NCBI GenBank assembly: GCA_943330745.2
Contig: CALQIX020000009.1
Coordinates: forward strand, 1 to 64,000
Reading direction: 5' to 3'
DNA: 64,000 bases
DNA from: Lishizhenia tianjinensis
GTDB taxonomy: Bacteria; Bacteroidota; Bacteroidia; Flavobacteriales_D; Crocinitomicaceae
The position numbers and the translations under genes are program-made. Of the stretch, positions 16,937-26,532 are shown piece after piece; position 1 is the stretch's first letter, and every line of letters starts with the position of its first letter. The notes beneath the pieces are model-generated. The model was not told the origin of the DNA and did no database searches. It was given only the letters and a program-made list of their open reading frames with translations.

Positions 16937-17854
16937 TTATTTTTTTATCTCCAATAATTCAACGTCAAAAACCAATGTGCTACCAGGACCAATTGGACTT
17001 CCTGGCTGGGCATGATCTCCATAAGCCAATTCACTTGGGATATAAAATTTAAATTTTGAACCAATAGACATCAATTGCAAACCTTCTGTCCAACCTGGAA
17101 TCACAGCATTTAACATGAATTCAGCCGGTTGTCCTCGTTCAACTGAGCTATCAAAAGTTTTTCCATCCAACAATTTGCCGGTATAGTGAACCTTAACTTT
17201 ATCTGTTGCTCTTGGTTTTTTTCCAGTTGTTGCCTTGATTACTTCATATTGCAATCCTGTACTTGTTACTTTTACTCCCGGTTTTTGTTTGTTTTGTTCT
17301 AAAAACTTTATCCCTTTGGCTTTTTCGCTTTCTTTGATTTCCAATAATTCAATTTCAAAAATCAAAGTGCTACCGGCTTTAATTTTTTCATTTGACTGCT
17401 GATCATAAGCCAATTCTGTTGGAATAAAGAATTTATATTTAGAACCAACCGACATGAATTGAACGCCTTCAGTCCACCCTTTTATCACTTGATTTAATGG
17501 AAATTCAGCAGGCTCACCTTGATCCAACGAACTTTCAAATTTAGAGCCATTGATTAAATAACCAGTATAATGAACTTTGACAATACTTTCTGCAGTAGGT
17601 TTTGGACCGTTCCCTTCTTTTAATACTTCGTATTGCAAACCAGATGCAGTAGATTTAACCTCTTTTCGTACTTTATTTTTAGCTAAAAAAGCATCTCCGG
17701 CTGCTTTTTCCTTTAGATATTCCTTCGATTGATCTTTGGAATCTGCGTCTCCAGGAGTTTGAAATTGTTGAACCTCTTCCGGCTCTCCACTAGAGCAAGC
17801 GTTCACAAGAAGCACACAGGCAGCAAAATAATAAATTATAGGTCGTCTTTTCAT
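16937..17854 (-). CDS. Lipoprotein with two tandem FKBP peptidyl-prolyl isomerase domains
   Basis: 305 residues. MKRRPIIYYFAACVLLVNAC carries a lipobox (Cys20), placing it on an envelope membrane. Two full FKBP domains follow: about 70-180 (VKVHYTGYLINGSKFESSLD, VIKGWTEGVQFMSVGSKYKF, ELAYDQQ, GSTLIFEIELLEI) and about 195-305 (VKVHYTGKLLDGKTFDSSVE, VIPGWTEGLQLMSIGSKFKF, ELAYGDHA, GSTLVFDVELLEI). Domain 2 keeps the standard YG pair; domain 1 has YD. Such proteins assist folding of secreted proteins, which fits a T9SS-rich cell. A -7 box lies 16 bases upstream, so this is the first gene of a two-gene operon. Confidence 0.93.
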   Translation of the reverse strand: MKRRPIIYYFAACVLLVNACSSGEPEEVQQFQTPGDADSKDQSKEYLKEKAAGDAFLAKNKVRKEVKSTASGLQYEVLKEGNGPKPTAESIVKVHYTGYLINGSKFESSLDQGEPAEFPLNQVIKGWTEGVQFMSVGSKYKFFIPTELAYDQQSNEKIKAGSTLIFEIELLEIKESEKAKGIKFLEQNKQKPGVKVTSTGLQYEVIKATTGKKPRATDKVKVHYTGKLLDGKTFDSSVERGQPAEFMLNAVIPGWTEGLQLMSIGSKFKFYIPSELAYGDHAQPGSPIGPGSTLVFDVELLEIKK

Positions 17855-17870
17855 ATTCTCGATTTGATGT

Positions 17871-17878
17871 CAAAGTTA
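17871..17878 (-). promoter_or_regulatory. Putative -7 box (TAACTTTG) of the FKBP operon
   Basis: Exact TAnnTTTG on the minus strand, 16 bases before the ATG at 17854. A TTTGG at 17909-17905 is slightly too far for a canonical -33. Confidence 0.4.
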
Positions 17879-17977
17879 ATTATTTAATTTTTCGAAACTT
17901 CATTCCAAATTATAACAATTAACAAATGGCGAAGGATAACTTATAATTTGCTATTAAAAAAAGGGAATGGGTCTTTG

Positions 17978-17985
17978 TAATTTTG
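17978..17985 (+). promoter_or_regulatory. Putative -7 box (TAATTTTG) of the LpxD-like gene
   Basis: Exact TAnnTTTG 17 bases before the ATG at 18003. It lies within the open frame starting at ATG 17967, which argues that 18003 is the real start. Confidence 0.45.
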
Positions 17986-18002
17986 AGGTAAGATATAAAA
18001 AT

Positions 18003-18932
18003 ATGAAACTTCAGCGCAAATTCACTCTTGAAGAAATCTGCAAAATTATAGATTGTAATTACGTAGGAGAACCAAATCATATCATAACCGGGCTGAACGA
18101 AATACATATGGTAGAATCAGGAGACATCGTATTTGTTGATCATCCAAAATACTATGAAAAAGCACTAAAATCAGCTGCAACCACAATAATTATTGATAAG
18201 GAGGTTGACTGCCCAACAGGAAAAGCACTTATTTTATCTAAATCACCGTTTGATGACTTCAACCGATTAACTAGGCACTTTATGCCCGAAACAAATCCAC
18301 ATCATCCGACAAATCAATTCATTCATCCATCGTCCATTATTTTCCCAACGGTTTTCATTGGATCAAATGTCAAAATTGGTGTGAATTGCAAAATTATGTC
18401 TGGGGCTTGTATTCTAGACAATTGTACATTGGAAAACAATGTGATTATTGGACCCAATACCGTAATTGGTCACTCTGCCTTTTATTATAAAAAGAAAAAT
18501 GAAGGATACGACCGAATGCATACCTGTGGTGGAGTTTACATCGAATCAAACGTTGAAATTGGGGCACTTTGTACAATAGATGCAGGAGTTTCTGGATTGA
18601 CACGAATCGGCTACGGAACTAAAATAGATAATCAGGTACACATAGGTCATGACACCCAAATTGGAGCTCATTGCTTAATGGCTTCTGGAGTTGGAATCGC
18701 AGGATGTGTTACAATCAAAAATCACGTTACTTTATGGGGACAAGTAGGTTGCGCAAGTAATGTTGTAATTGAGGATAACGTTGTTGTTTACGCCCAATCA
18801 GGGATTGGGAAAGATTTATCGGCAGGAAAAACTTATTTTGGAAGTCCGTGTGCTGAAGCAAAAGAGAAATTTAGAGAGCTGGTTGCGTTAAAAAAATTAC
18901 CTAACATTATAGACAATCTATCCAATGGTTGA
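18003..18932 (+). CDS. LpxD-like UDP-3-O-acylglucosamine N-acyltransferase
   Basis: 309 residues from ATG 18003; the upstream ATG 17967 precedes the -7 box. Residues 1-95 match the LpxD N-terminal uridine-binding domain (ITGLNEIHMVESGDIVFVDH, PKYYEKALKSAATTIII). From about 95 to 275 a left-handed beta-helix of hexapeptide repeats follows (IGSNVKIGVNCKIM, IGPNTVIGHSAFYY, VEIGALCTIDAGVSG, IGYGTKIDNQVHIGHD), including the HIGHD histidine in the acyltransferase position. LpxD adds the N-linked acyl chain in lipid A synthesis. Bacteroidota often carry a second LpxD-like paralogue beside the main lpx cluster, and no other lpx gene is near, so this may be that paralogue. Its end overlaps the next gene by 8 bases. 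Confidence 0.88.
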   Translation: MKLQRKFTLEEICKIIDCNYVGEPNHIITGLNEIHMVESGDIVFVDHPKYYEKALKSAATTIIIDKEVDCPTGKALILSKSPFDDFNRLTRHFMPETNPHHPTNQFIHPSSIIFPTVFIGSNVKIGVNCKIMSGACILDNCTLENNVIIGPNTVIGHSAFYYKKKNEGYDRMHTCGGVYIESNVEIGALCTIDAGVSGLTRIGYGTKIDNQVHIGHDTQIGAHCLMASGVGIAGCVTIKNHVTLWGQVGCASNVVIEDNVVVYAQSGIGKDLSAGKTYFGSPCAEAKEKFRELVALKKLPNIIDNLSNG

Positions 18933-20154
18933 GAAAAAAATCCTATTGTTAGAAGCGCAAAACCAACTAAAAGAAATTCAATTAAATTCTTTGCTTGAAC
19001 TAACAACAGCAATCAATACAAATGAATCAACAGACCAACTATTACGTATCTTTTCATTTATATTAAAAGAACAATTAGGTTTTCAAAAAACACTCTTTCT
19101 GCACCGACAGGAATCCTGGAATTGCATACTAAAATTAGGCTATAAAGGAAAAGTAAATTTAGATGAACTACCGAAAGACTTATCTCGATTTCGAGATATA
19201 ACCATGGTAGAATCCTCCAATTCAGATTTATTGAATGAATTTCAAGCCATTATTCCAGTTTTACATCAAGAAAAACCTCTTGCTTACGTGCTTGTATACA
19301 AAAATTCAGGACCAAATCAATTTGATATTGAATCCTTAAATCTACCCTTTCTTCAAACCATAAGTAACATTGTAGCTGTGGCAATTGAAAATAAAACTCT
19401 TGCAAAAAAAGGATTAGTCCAAGAAAGAATAAACAAGGAACTCGAAGTAGCTAGAGAACTACAAAAACTACTTTTTCCAGCGGAATTGCCCACTAATAAA
19501 AAAATGGATGTTTCTGCTCACTACATTCCACGACATGCCATAGGTGGTGATTACTATGATTTCATTCCCTTAGGAGATGAGGAATATATTTTGTGTATTG
19601 CAGATGTATCCGGCAAAGGGATTTCTGCCGCTTTACTTATGGCAAATTTTCAAGCAACCATACGCACAGTTTTAAAATATCAAAAATTTGAATTGCCTTT
19701 CTTACTGGAGGAGTTGAATAAAAAAGTTGTTCATGCAACTCAAGGTGAAAAGTTCATCACATTTTTTATTGCTCACTACAATGCATTTACCCATGAATTA
19801 AAATATGTAAATGCCGGACACAACCATCCAATACTTTATCAAGACAAAGAGATTATTTTGCTTGAAACAGGTTGCACTGGACTTGGAATGTTGGATGAAT
19901 TACCATCTATAAAAGTAGGAAGATTAAAATTATCCCAAAATGCAACTCTCGTTTTATATACTGATGGTATTGTTGAGCTTGAGAATGAAAATCAAGAACA
20001 ATTTGAAGTGGAACGATTGATAGAATTTATTAAATCTTACTCACAGCTTAACATGGAGGATATGAACAACCTCATCTTCTCAAAATTGGAACAATGGAAA
20101 GGAACTCAAAAATACGATGATGACACCGCTATTTTTAGTTGCAAATTCTTCTAA
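18925..20154 (+). CDS. GAF-SpoIIE (PP2C-type) serine phosphatase
   Basis: 409 residues. A short N-terminal coiled coil leads into a GAF-like sensory domain (about 25-165). A helical linker (ERINKELEVARELQKLLFPA) precedes a SpoIIE/RsbU-type PP2C phosphatase (about 195-405) with the metal-binding motifs IGGDYYDFI and IADVSGKGISAALLMANFQA, then NAGHNHPIL and LYTDGIVELEN. These enzymes dephosphorylate anti-sigma-antagonist or STAS proteins in partner-switching signalling. No kinase or STAS partner is present in this window. It overlaps the LpxD-like gene by 8 bases, so it is translated from the same message, an unusual pairing. The domain call is firm; the target is unknown. Confidence 0.92.
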   Translation: MVEKKILLLEAQNQLKEIQLNSLLELTTAINTNESTDQLLRIFSFILKEQLGFQKTLFLHRQESWNCILKLGYKGKVNLDELPKDLSRFRDITMVESSNSDLLNEFQAIIPVLHQEKPLAYVLVYKNSGPNQFDIESLNLPFLQTISNIVAVAIENKTLAKKGLVQERINKELEVARELQKLLFPAELPTNKKMDVSAHYIPRHAIGGDYYDFIPLGDEEYILCIADVSGKGISAALLMANFQATIRTVLKYQKFELPFLLEELNKKVVHATQGEKFITFFIAHYNAFTHELKYVNAGHNHPILYQDKEIILLETGCTGLGMLDELPSIKVGRLKLSQNATLVLYTDGIVELENENQEQFEVERLIEFIKSYSQLNMEDMNNLIFSKLEQWKGTQKYDDDTAIFSCKFF

Positions 20155-20155
20155 T

Positions 20156-23100
20156 CTATCGGATTAAATACATCTTACCGATTTCCTTGTTGAAATATTG
20201 ATCGGCACCTGATTCCAGTCGTTTTATATCTTGACCATTAATTTTTGCTTTAACGCGATACAAATACACCCCATTTGCCAATTGGTCTCCAAATTCATCT
20301 TTACCATCCCATGCGAAGGAAGAAATATTCTTACCAATGGAAATGGGCCCAAATTCGCTTTCAGAAATCTCACGGACAACCTTACCTGTTACTGTCATAA
20401 TCTGAATTTGAATATCATCAGGAACCTCATCACCAGTTAATGTAAATACAAAGCGAGTACTAGTAGAAAATGGATTGGGGTAATTCATTATTTGACTAAT
20501 CATAGATTCATGAATCACTTCAAAACTAATTTTATAGTCTAAATCCCCGGACAAATTACCCGTTTTATCTGTTCCTTGCACAAGTAAAGTATACATTCCA
20601 GATTTTTCAAAGTAGCGTGGATAGCTGATTTTAAATCGTTTGTTTTGAGAATTTGCAGGAATCCATTCCATAACCATGTTTCCAGAAACATCCATAAACG
20701 GTATGTGTTTTTGAATTCCATCTGGATCAGTTAGGTAAATTCCAAACAAAGATGTATCAGCGTCTGAATCCATAATAAGGTATGGGTTTTCGTCCTTCAA
20801 CGAAATAACTATTTCAGTTGTTGGAGCGATTATATCTTCATTCATGATATGCCTACCATTAAAGGTGACATCTAACAAAGGATTAATATCTTCATCTATT
20901 ACCGTAAATGGAATTTGTAAGACATTATTGATGTGCGTCAATTCGGGCTGATCTAAAAGTGTTAATCCAAGATCAACATATGGGTTAACTTCCATACAAA
21001 ACCAATTGGAGCCAACTAAACCAGTTGTATTAAACGAGATTGTATCTTTGAGAAGAGCCCCGATCAATAAGGAGTCTTGGCGTGGATATATCAACGGATG
21101 TTTTACCTGATTTTGATCAATTATATAGTAATTAACTAATAATGAATCCATGGAAACATTGCTAATATTGCGCACATCAACTGCGAATTTTCCAATTTGT
21201 CCTTCTTGTAACGTATCGTTTTGAGCTTGCCATACATACCCATTGGTTCCATCAATTGCAGCCTCAGGCATTGGTGCATATACGACTTGCCAATAGTTCA
21301 ATTGACTCGGTGTTAGGGTTACAGTATCTTTATATTTGGCTACCAATTTTATAAATGGATAATTTGATGCATTAATAACATTGTTCAAATTCAACAGCGA
21401 ATCGCCAGACGTCAACACGGTATCAATCGTATATTGAAAATTTCCAAATGAATTGAAAACTTGAATTTCAACCGTTGTTGTGTCGGCAGACGGTTGTTCC
21501 ATTGCATTATGCTTCCAAAAAAGTGCATCCCAATGCTGTGATGGACCAATTAGAGGAGATGTTTCTCTTCCAACAGATTCAAGGCCAGAAATTATTGTAT
21601 CTAAAAATATATCCTCGTTTCCTTGAGTGAAAATTTCTACCACGAAACTTGGATCTCCCTTCCTAGTTAAGAAAATCATAGGTTTGTTTGGCCTACCCGG
21701 AACAATCTGCGTTGATCCCAAATTTTGAAATGTGGTATATAAAGTTGGATCTATCACATTCCACCAATCATATCGTGTTGCGATTGGTGTATATACTAAG
21801 ATATAATCTCCATCCGGAACAACATTTTCTACAAAATTTTGGAAATTATTGATCTGTTGCAATGAATTTTGCCCAAACGTAAAATATTTCATCGGTCGAG
21901 CAAAACAATTCCCATTATTATCATTCAGATTACCAAAACCATTGGCTGGATTTGCTACTGTCCCATTTGAATACGTATAACGTGTTGCCCAGGGTTGAAG
22001 TGTTGACTTATCAATTACAGCAACTTGAAAGTTAGGGTTTATATAATCACAAAAACTATAATCCTGCTGAACTCCATTCAAAGACCATTGATTGTCGTAA
22101 TGAGCCGGTGCTTGATTTGAAGTTTTAGCTAAACAGGTAATTTGAGCTTCATTTGGTTGAAAGTTTCGTAATTCGGTTTGGTTACTCAAATTAACCCCGT
22201 TAAACGAATTATAGGTAAATTGATTATAATCAGCTTGCCCCCAACCCGATTTATTTTTAATATATTGAAATGAACGATTTTTCCATTGAATTGTCGGTTC
22301 AACGAGTGCTACTCGCCAATAATACACCATACTATCTACCAGAATTAAAGGATCTAATTGATTAGAAACAACTAATTTCCAATCAGATGGATTAACATAT
22401 TTCAATCCTCCCAAACCGCTTTTCTCACAATACCGTTTAAATGAACTATTAAATGCTACAACTGTATCAATTTCAAAGCGATACGTATTAAAATCTGCCA
22501 CGGGATTTATTGTTGATGCATATAAAACCGTGCTATCCGATGGAACTACTCCAAAATCTATTGGTAGAATTGGTTCAATGCCATCCACGTTAATAAAAAA
22601 GTTCTTAATTAATTGATTGTTGTATAATTCATCATATTGCTCCGAAATTACATTAGGAATATCAACACGAATGGTAAATTTATTCAGTCCAATACCAATG
22701 GCTGGCTGAAAAGGGATTTTAATTTGGATGTTTTTCTCATAATCCATCCCAAAAATTGGAATTGCAAAAACTGAATCGACCAATGAGTTTGGAAAATCGC
22801 GCGTGATTTCAAGTGTAAAAGTATCTGTTACCGATTGCCCCAAATTTCGCAAGGTAATACTAACATCAATGGAATCCGTTGCATACGTAATTAACGAAGG
22901 ACCAAAACTAACCCGCGAATCGGTTAATTCAATTTCAGGCTTGTTATGATAATTTACTTTCAACATAGGGTCTCCGTTCAATGTCATTTGACAAAATGTT
23001 GCTTCAGTTACCAAAGCTGATGACGTTGTAAGAGTAGAATCAATTGTATTCTTGATATGTTCAGCAATTGTTCCACCGTAATTATATAAACTAAATTGTT

Positions 23101-25333
23101 TGTAAAAATTACTGGAGTATGAATTCAACGAGTTGGTAAATCCGTAATTAATTGTCCCAATGTATGCGATTACACCAGCATTTGGAGTCAACACGAAAGA
23201 TTGAGAGTTTGATGAAGCATTGTGAAAAATGTTTCCATTGTAACATGAATTCGCCATTAAAATCGGATATTTACCCTGGTTATCCCAAAATTGTGGTTCA
23301 TCAATATTTACATCAAACCCGGAGCCGGAAGTTGTAAAGTGCCCAAAGAAATTCATTAAACTTACACCATCCGAAATTCGATCTTTTACCGCGTCTAATT
23401 CAGCTGGAGAAATTGGATTATTGTTGTCTTTTGCCACTAATGTTGTTGAACCAGCGAAATAATTTCCGGAGGCAATTGATGCCATTCCATTCAAATAATT
23501 TTGAAATTGAAGTTGTTCACTTGATGTAGTTCCACCCGAAAAATGTAAAATTTGTTTTTGCCAGTCCTTCGTTTCAGTGGAATAAACAACTTGTTGATTT
23601 TGCTGCAATTCATATTCAATAACCTTAGATAAATAAACTGTTAGCTCATCTTCGGATTGAACGGAAATTCTGCCTGTTGGAATTAAGGGTGTGAATTTAT
23701 CAAAACCTTGAAAATTGGAAGTAATACATTGATCACAAGAAGGTTGACCAAATGATGGAATTAAATTATTCAAATAGGCAGATGCATTCGTTCGAGAACC
23801 GGGTCCAATACTGGTAACGGAAGTAATATTTGCCTCGCGTATTCCTTTACCAATTAAAAACAAACCCACTGGTTTTTGGGTAGCATTCGAATAAATCAAA
23901 TGCGAAAACCTTCTAATTCCATTAATGTGTTTCGGAATCCCTCCTCCAAATTGTTGATACAACTCTTCGATTCCGGCCAATAAAACATTATAAGATCCTC
24001 CAGCGGTAGAACTTCGATAGGAGGCATACTCAAAAGTCTTATTTTTTAATTTACTTGGGTAAACAAACAATAAAGCCTTTTCGATATTTGGCAGCGTCGC
24101 AAAATTTGTGAATATTCCCGTATTATTAACTGGTTTTAGCGAAATGACTGAAATAATGGAATTCACATCCTGAATTACGATTGTTTGCTCGTTTGCATTC
24201 AAATCATTTGGTACAAGAAATTGCCACTGACCCGCTGATTGAATGGCTGGAATTTTGGATGTAATTGAACCTATTGAAAAAATAATTGGGTTAGTTATTG
24301 TTAGGTTCGAAAGGTTCAGACGTGTTTTATTGGCGAGAATTGAATTACGTATTTTAAATGAAGCATTGGTGGCATTAGAAAAACTAGGGATTCTGGGATA
24401 ATTAAATGACCAAAAGTTCATTGATTGAAAATCAGTCGCTACCCCTAAATCATTGACCAAGGTTACTTTAAAATTAGAATTCCCTGAGGATGGAAGTGCT
24501 GTAACTGGAAAAAACTTGTTCACATAAATGCTTTTATATCCAACAAAAACAGTATCAAATAGCACAAAATTACTTGATCCAATAGTGTGTCTTGTATGGT
24601 GATTTCCTACTCCCGTTCCATAAAATGCGTTGGATGAACCTACTAATACCGCTTTATATTGAATCGGGATTGCACCCGCTCCTTGATATATATTATCTAA
24701 TTGCATTGAAGTAAAATCCCATTGTTGTGGTGTTGCATTTACTCCGTTAAGAGCTGTTTTTCCCCAGCCTTCACCTTGAACAAAATAAGAGCTAGAGGCA
24801 TCAGAGGACTTTTCTCCTTCGTTGTATTTCTCATTGAACCAAGCCGATTTTTCAAACAAAACAAAATCTGCAGGAGTAAATGCGGAAACATTTACATCGG
24901 TTTGAAGCTGAATGCGCTTGTTGGTAGTAAGGCTGTTCCAAGTAAAAAAATACTGAATAGTATCGTTGTATAAGCTATATTTTGGATTACCCAACCAAGA
25001 GGGATCATCATACAAAGTAGAATCAAGCCATCCATCATTCCGAGCAGCATAAAACAAAATGTAATCGCCTGGATTGAGACTATTATCACCGCCATCTTCC
25101 ACATGAATTGGTAATTCCTTTTCCCGTCCAAACAATTGAATATTTGCCGATTGAAAAGAAGAAACGGGTACTCCAGCAGCTTGTAATGTGGAATAATCTA
25201 ATCGATAGATGCCCGATTGAACCACGGGGAAAGAATAGTACTTTTGACTGTAATTAATCCACTCATTGCCATACATTTGAGCAATAGAAACTCCATTGTA
25301 GATTAAAAATAAAATGAATACAAATTTTTTCAT
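20156..25333 (-). CDS. Giant C25 (gingipain-like) cysteine peptidase with T9SS signal
   Basis: 1725 residues. Signal peptide MKKFVFILFLIYNGVSIAQ, a prodomain-like region to about 400, then a peptidase family C25 domain (about 410-780) with the catalytic dyad visible as His665 in NFFGHFTTSG and Cys697 in MANSCYNGNIF. About 800 residues of beta-sandwich modules (CARDB-like, DSIDVSITLRNLGQSVTDTF) follow. The C-terminal domain (MNYPNPFSTSTRFVF, IMTVTGKVV, WDGKDEFGDQLANGVYLYRV) is of the T9SS gliding/PorU type. It is encoded directly downstream of, and overlapping by 4 bases, a PorV/PorQ-family gene. It is a second PorU-like protein besides the one at 57635, and could be a secreted protease or a dedicated sortase. 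Confidence 0.9.
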   Translation of the reverse strand: MKKFVFILFLIYNGVSIAQMYGNEWINYSQKYYSFPVVQSGIYRLDYSTLQAAGVPVSSFQSANIQLFGREKELPIHVEDGGDNSLNPGDYILFYAARNDGWLDSTLYDDPSWLGNPKYSLYNDTIQYFFTWNSLTTNKRIQLQTDVNVSAFTPADFVLFEKSAWFNEKYNEGEKSSDASSSYFVQGEGWGKTALNGVNATPQQWDFTSMQLDNIYQGAGAIPIQYKAVLVGSSNAFYGTGVGNHHTRHTIGSSNFVLFDTVFVGYKSIYVNKFFPVTALPSSGNSNFKVTLVNDLGVATDFQSMNFWSFNYPRIPSFSNATNASFKIRNSILANKTRLNLSNLTITNPIIFSIGSITSKIPAIQSAGQWQFLVPNDLNANEQTIVIQDVNSIISVISLKPVNNTGIFTNFATLPNIEKALLFVYPSKLKNKTFEYASYRSSTAGGSYNVLLAGIEELYQQFGGGIPKHINGIRRFSHLIYSNATQKPVGLFLIGKGIREANITSVTSIGPGSRTNASAYLNNLIPSFGQPSCDQCITSNFQGFDKFTPLIPTGRISVQSEDELTVYLSKVIEYELQQNQQVVYSTETKDWQKQILHFSGGTTSSEQLQFQNYLNGMASIASGNYFAGSTTLVAKDNNNPISPAELDAVKDRISDGVSLMNFFGHFTTSGSGFDVNIDEPQFWDNQGKYPILMANSCYNGNIFHNASSNSQSFVLTPNAGVIAYIGTINYGFTNSLNSYSSNFYKQFSLYNYGGTIAEHIKNTIDSTLTTSSALVTEATFCQMTLNGDPMLKVNYHNKPEIELTDSRVSFGPSLITYATDSIDVSITLRNLGQSVTDTFTLEITRDFPNSLVDSVFAIPIFGMDYEKNIQIKIPFQPAIGIGLNKFTIRVDIPNVISEQYDELYNNQLIKNFFINVDGIEPILPIDFGVVPSDSTVLYASTINPVADFNTYRFEIDTVVAFNSSFKRYCEKSGLGGLKYVNPSDWKLVVSNQLDPLILVDSMVYYWRVALVEPTIQWKNRSFQYIKNKSGWGQADYNQFTYNSFNGVNLSNQTELRNFQPNEAQITCLAKTSNQAPAHYDNQWSLNGVQQDYSFCDYINPNFQVAVIDKSTLQPWATRYTYSNGTVANPANGFGNLNDNNGNCFARPMKYFTFGQNSLQQINNFQNFVENVVPDGDYILVYTPIATRYDWWNVIDPTLYTTFQNLGSTQIVPGRPNKPMIFLTRKGDPSFVVEIFTQGNEDIFLDTIISGLESVGRETSPLIGPSQHWDALFWKHNAMEQPSADTTTVEIQVFNSFGNFQYTIDTVLTSGDSLLNLNNVINASNYPFIKLVAKYKDTVTLTPSQLNYWQVVYAPMPEAAIDGTNGYVWQAQNDTLQEGQIGKFAVDVRNISNVSMDSLLVNYYIIDQNQVKHPLIYPRQDSLLIGALLKDTISFNTTGLVGSNWFCMEVNPYVDLGLTLLDQPELTHINNVLQIPFTVIDEDINPLLDVTFNGRHIMNEDIIAPTTEIVISLKDENPYLIMDSDADTSLFGIYLTDPDGIQKHIPFMDVSGNMVMEWIPANSQNKRFKISYPRYFEKSGMYTLLVQGTDKTGNLSGDLDYKISFEVIHESMISQIMNYPNPFSTSTRFVFTLTGDEVPDDIQIQIMTVTGKVVREISESEFGPISIGKNISSFAWDGKDEFGDQLANGVYLYRVKAKINGQDIKRLESGADQYFNKEIGKMYLIR

Positions 25334-26430
25334 TTCATCGCATTCTTAGGTTTGTCTAATTTTAGTCTAAGGGAAATAATATGTGAATAGAGTGCAACCG
25401 AAGCATCTCCAATATCCGTAAATGCATAATCTAAATGAAACCCTTTTATCGCAATCCCTAATCCAATATTTGGCTGCACATTAAACTTCTTCGTTTCATT
25501 TAATTCTGTCGTGTATTGCATATTTGATATTCCAGCTCTAATTTTCACAAATTCTTTAAATCCAACTTGAATTCCAGCATGCGGATCAATCGAGAATGGT
25601 TTAGCGCTAATGACTGTATTTCGTCTACCATCTGTGGTTATGTCAAAATCAATTTCACCACCAAGATTAAATCCTCCTTTTCCAATTGGCAGGTTACCAG
25701 CAACTCCAAGAATCATTTTAGGTAAAGTAAGTTCTAACCCATTTTGAGGGATTTCATTTCCCGTGCTCAAAAACACATTTTTTGTTTCTTCATCCAAGGT
25801 GAATGTCCAAGCATTGAACGTTGAAGTCGCATCACGCAACATGGCACCAAATTTCAATCTCGGATTCACTTGATACTGCCATCCGGCATCTAATCCAAAT
25901 CCCCACGACCGTGCAAAATCGCCCACCTTTCGATAAATCACTTTTGTTGATCCTCCGAGAGTCATTCCAGCTATTGGTAATTTGCGTGCATACGAAAAAA
26001 TAAATGCATAATCGCCTGCGGAAAAAGATGAAACATTGTCGTAATTAATATTCCCGTTGTTATCAATTAGCTGAGTTGTATTTGGGATATCATCAACCCC
26101 AAAACGGATGGCAGTAAATGCCATGGCACTCTTTTCATTTATGGTATGTGCTAAACTCAATTGATCATACTTTGCTATTCCTGCAAAATATTCGGCGTGC
26201 ATAAAATTTACTTCCAACCATTTATTTACACCGATTAATCCGGCCGGATTCCAATAAGAGGAACTAGCACCTGCTGTTTGTGCCACAAAAGCATTACCCA
26301 TTCCCAACGCATCTGCACCTACTCCAATTGCTAAAAATTCATTTGAATATTTGGGCGCAATTGAATTGTTCTGAGCAACGGCTAGCGACGTAATAAAAAG
26401 GAAGGTTAATACTAAGATATTTGTATTCAT
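25330..26430 (-). CDS. PorV/PorQ family outer-membrane protein
   Basis: 366 residues. Signal peptide MNTNILVLTFLFITSLAVAQ, then the family start EFLAIGVGADALGMGNAFVA and SSSYWNPAGL, followed by alternating beta strands to the end (FKFGAMLRDATSTF, IGKGGFNLGGEIDFDI). These are FadL-like 14-strand barrels. PorV shuttles T9SS cargo from the translocon to the PorU attachment complex; PorQ and others have related roles. The gene overlaps the giant C25 peptidase gene by 4 bases (ATGA), so the two are a pair, mirroring the porU-porV pair at 57635-62832. No -7 box was found before it. Confidence 0.88.
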   Translation of the reverse strand: MNTNILVLTFLFITSLAVAQNNSIAPKYSNEFLAIGVGADALGMGNAFVAQTAGASSSYWNPAGLIGVNKWLEVNFMHAEYFAGIAKYDQLSLAHTINEKSAMAFTAIRFGVDDIPNTTQLIDNNGNINYDNVSSFSAGDYAFIFSYARKLPIAGMTLGGSTKVIYRKVGDFARSWGFGLDAGWQYQVNPRLKFGAMLRDATSTFNAWTFTLDEETKNVFLSTGNEIPQNGLELTLPKMILGVAGNLPIGKGGFNLGGEIDFDITTDGRRNTVISAKPFSIDPHAGIQVGFKEFVKIRAGISNMQYTTELNETKKFNVQPNIGLGIAIKGFHLDYAFTDIGDASVALYSHIISLRLKLDKPKNAMK

Positions 26431-26532
26431 TCAAGAAAGTTTTACTTGTATTAACACGCCAATTTCTAAAAAATTGTGTACTTTTCCCATCAATTGTAAA
26501 ATTAAATTAAAATACCGAATTAACGCATTCAA

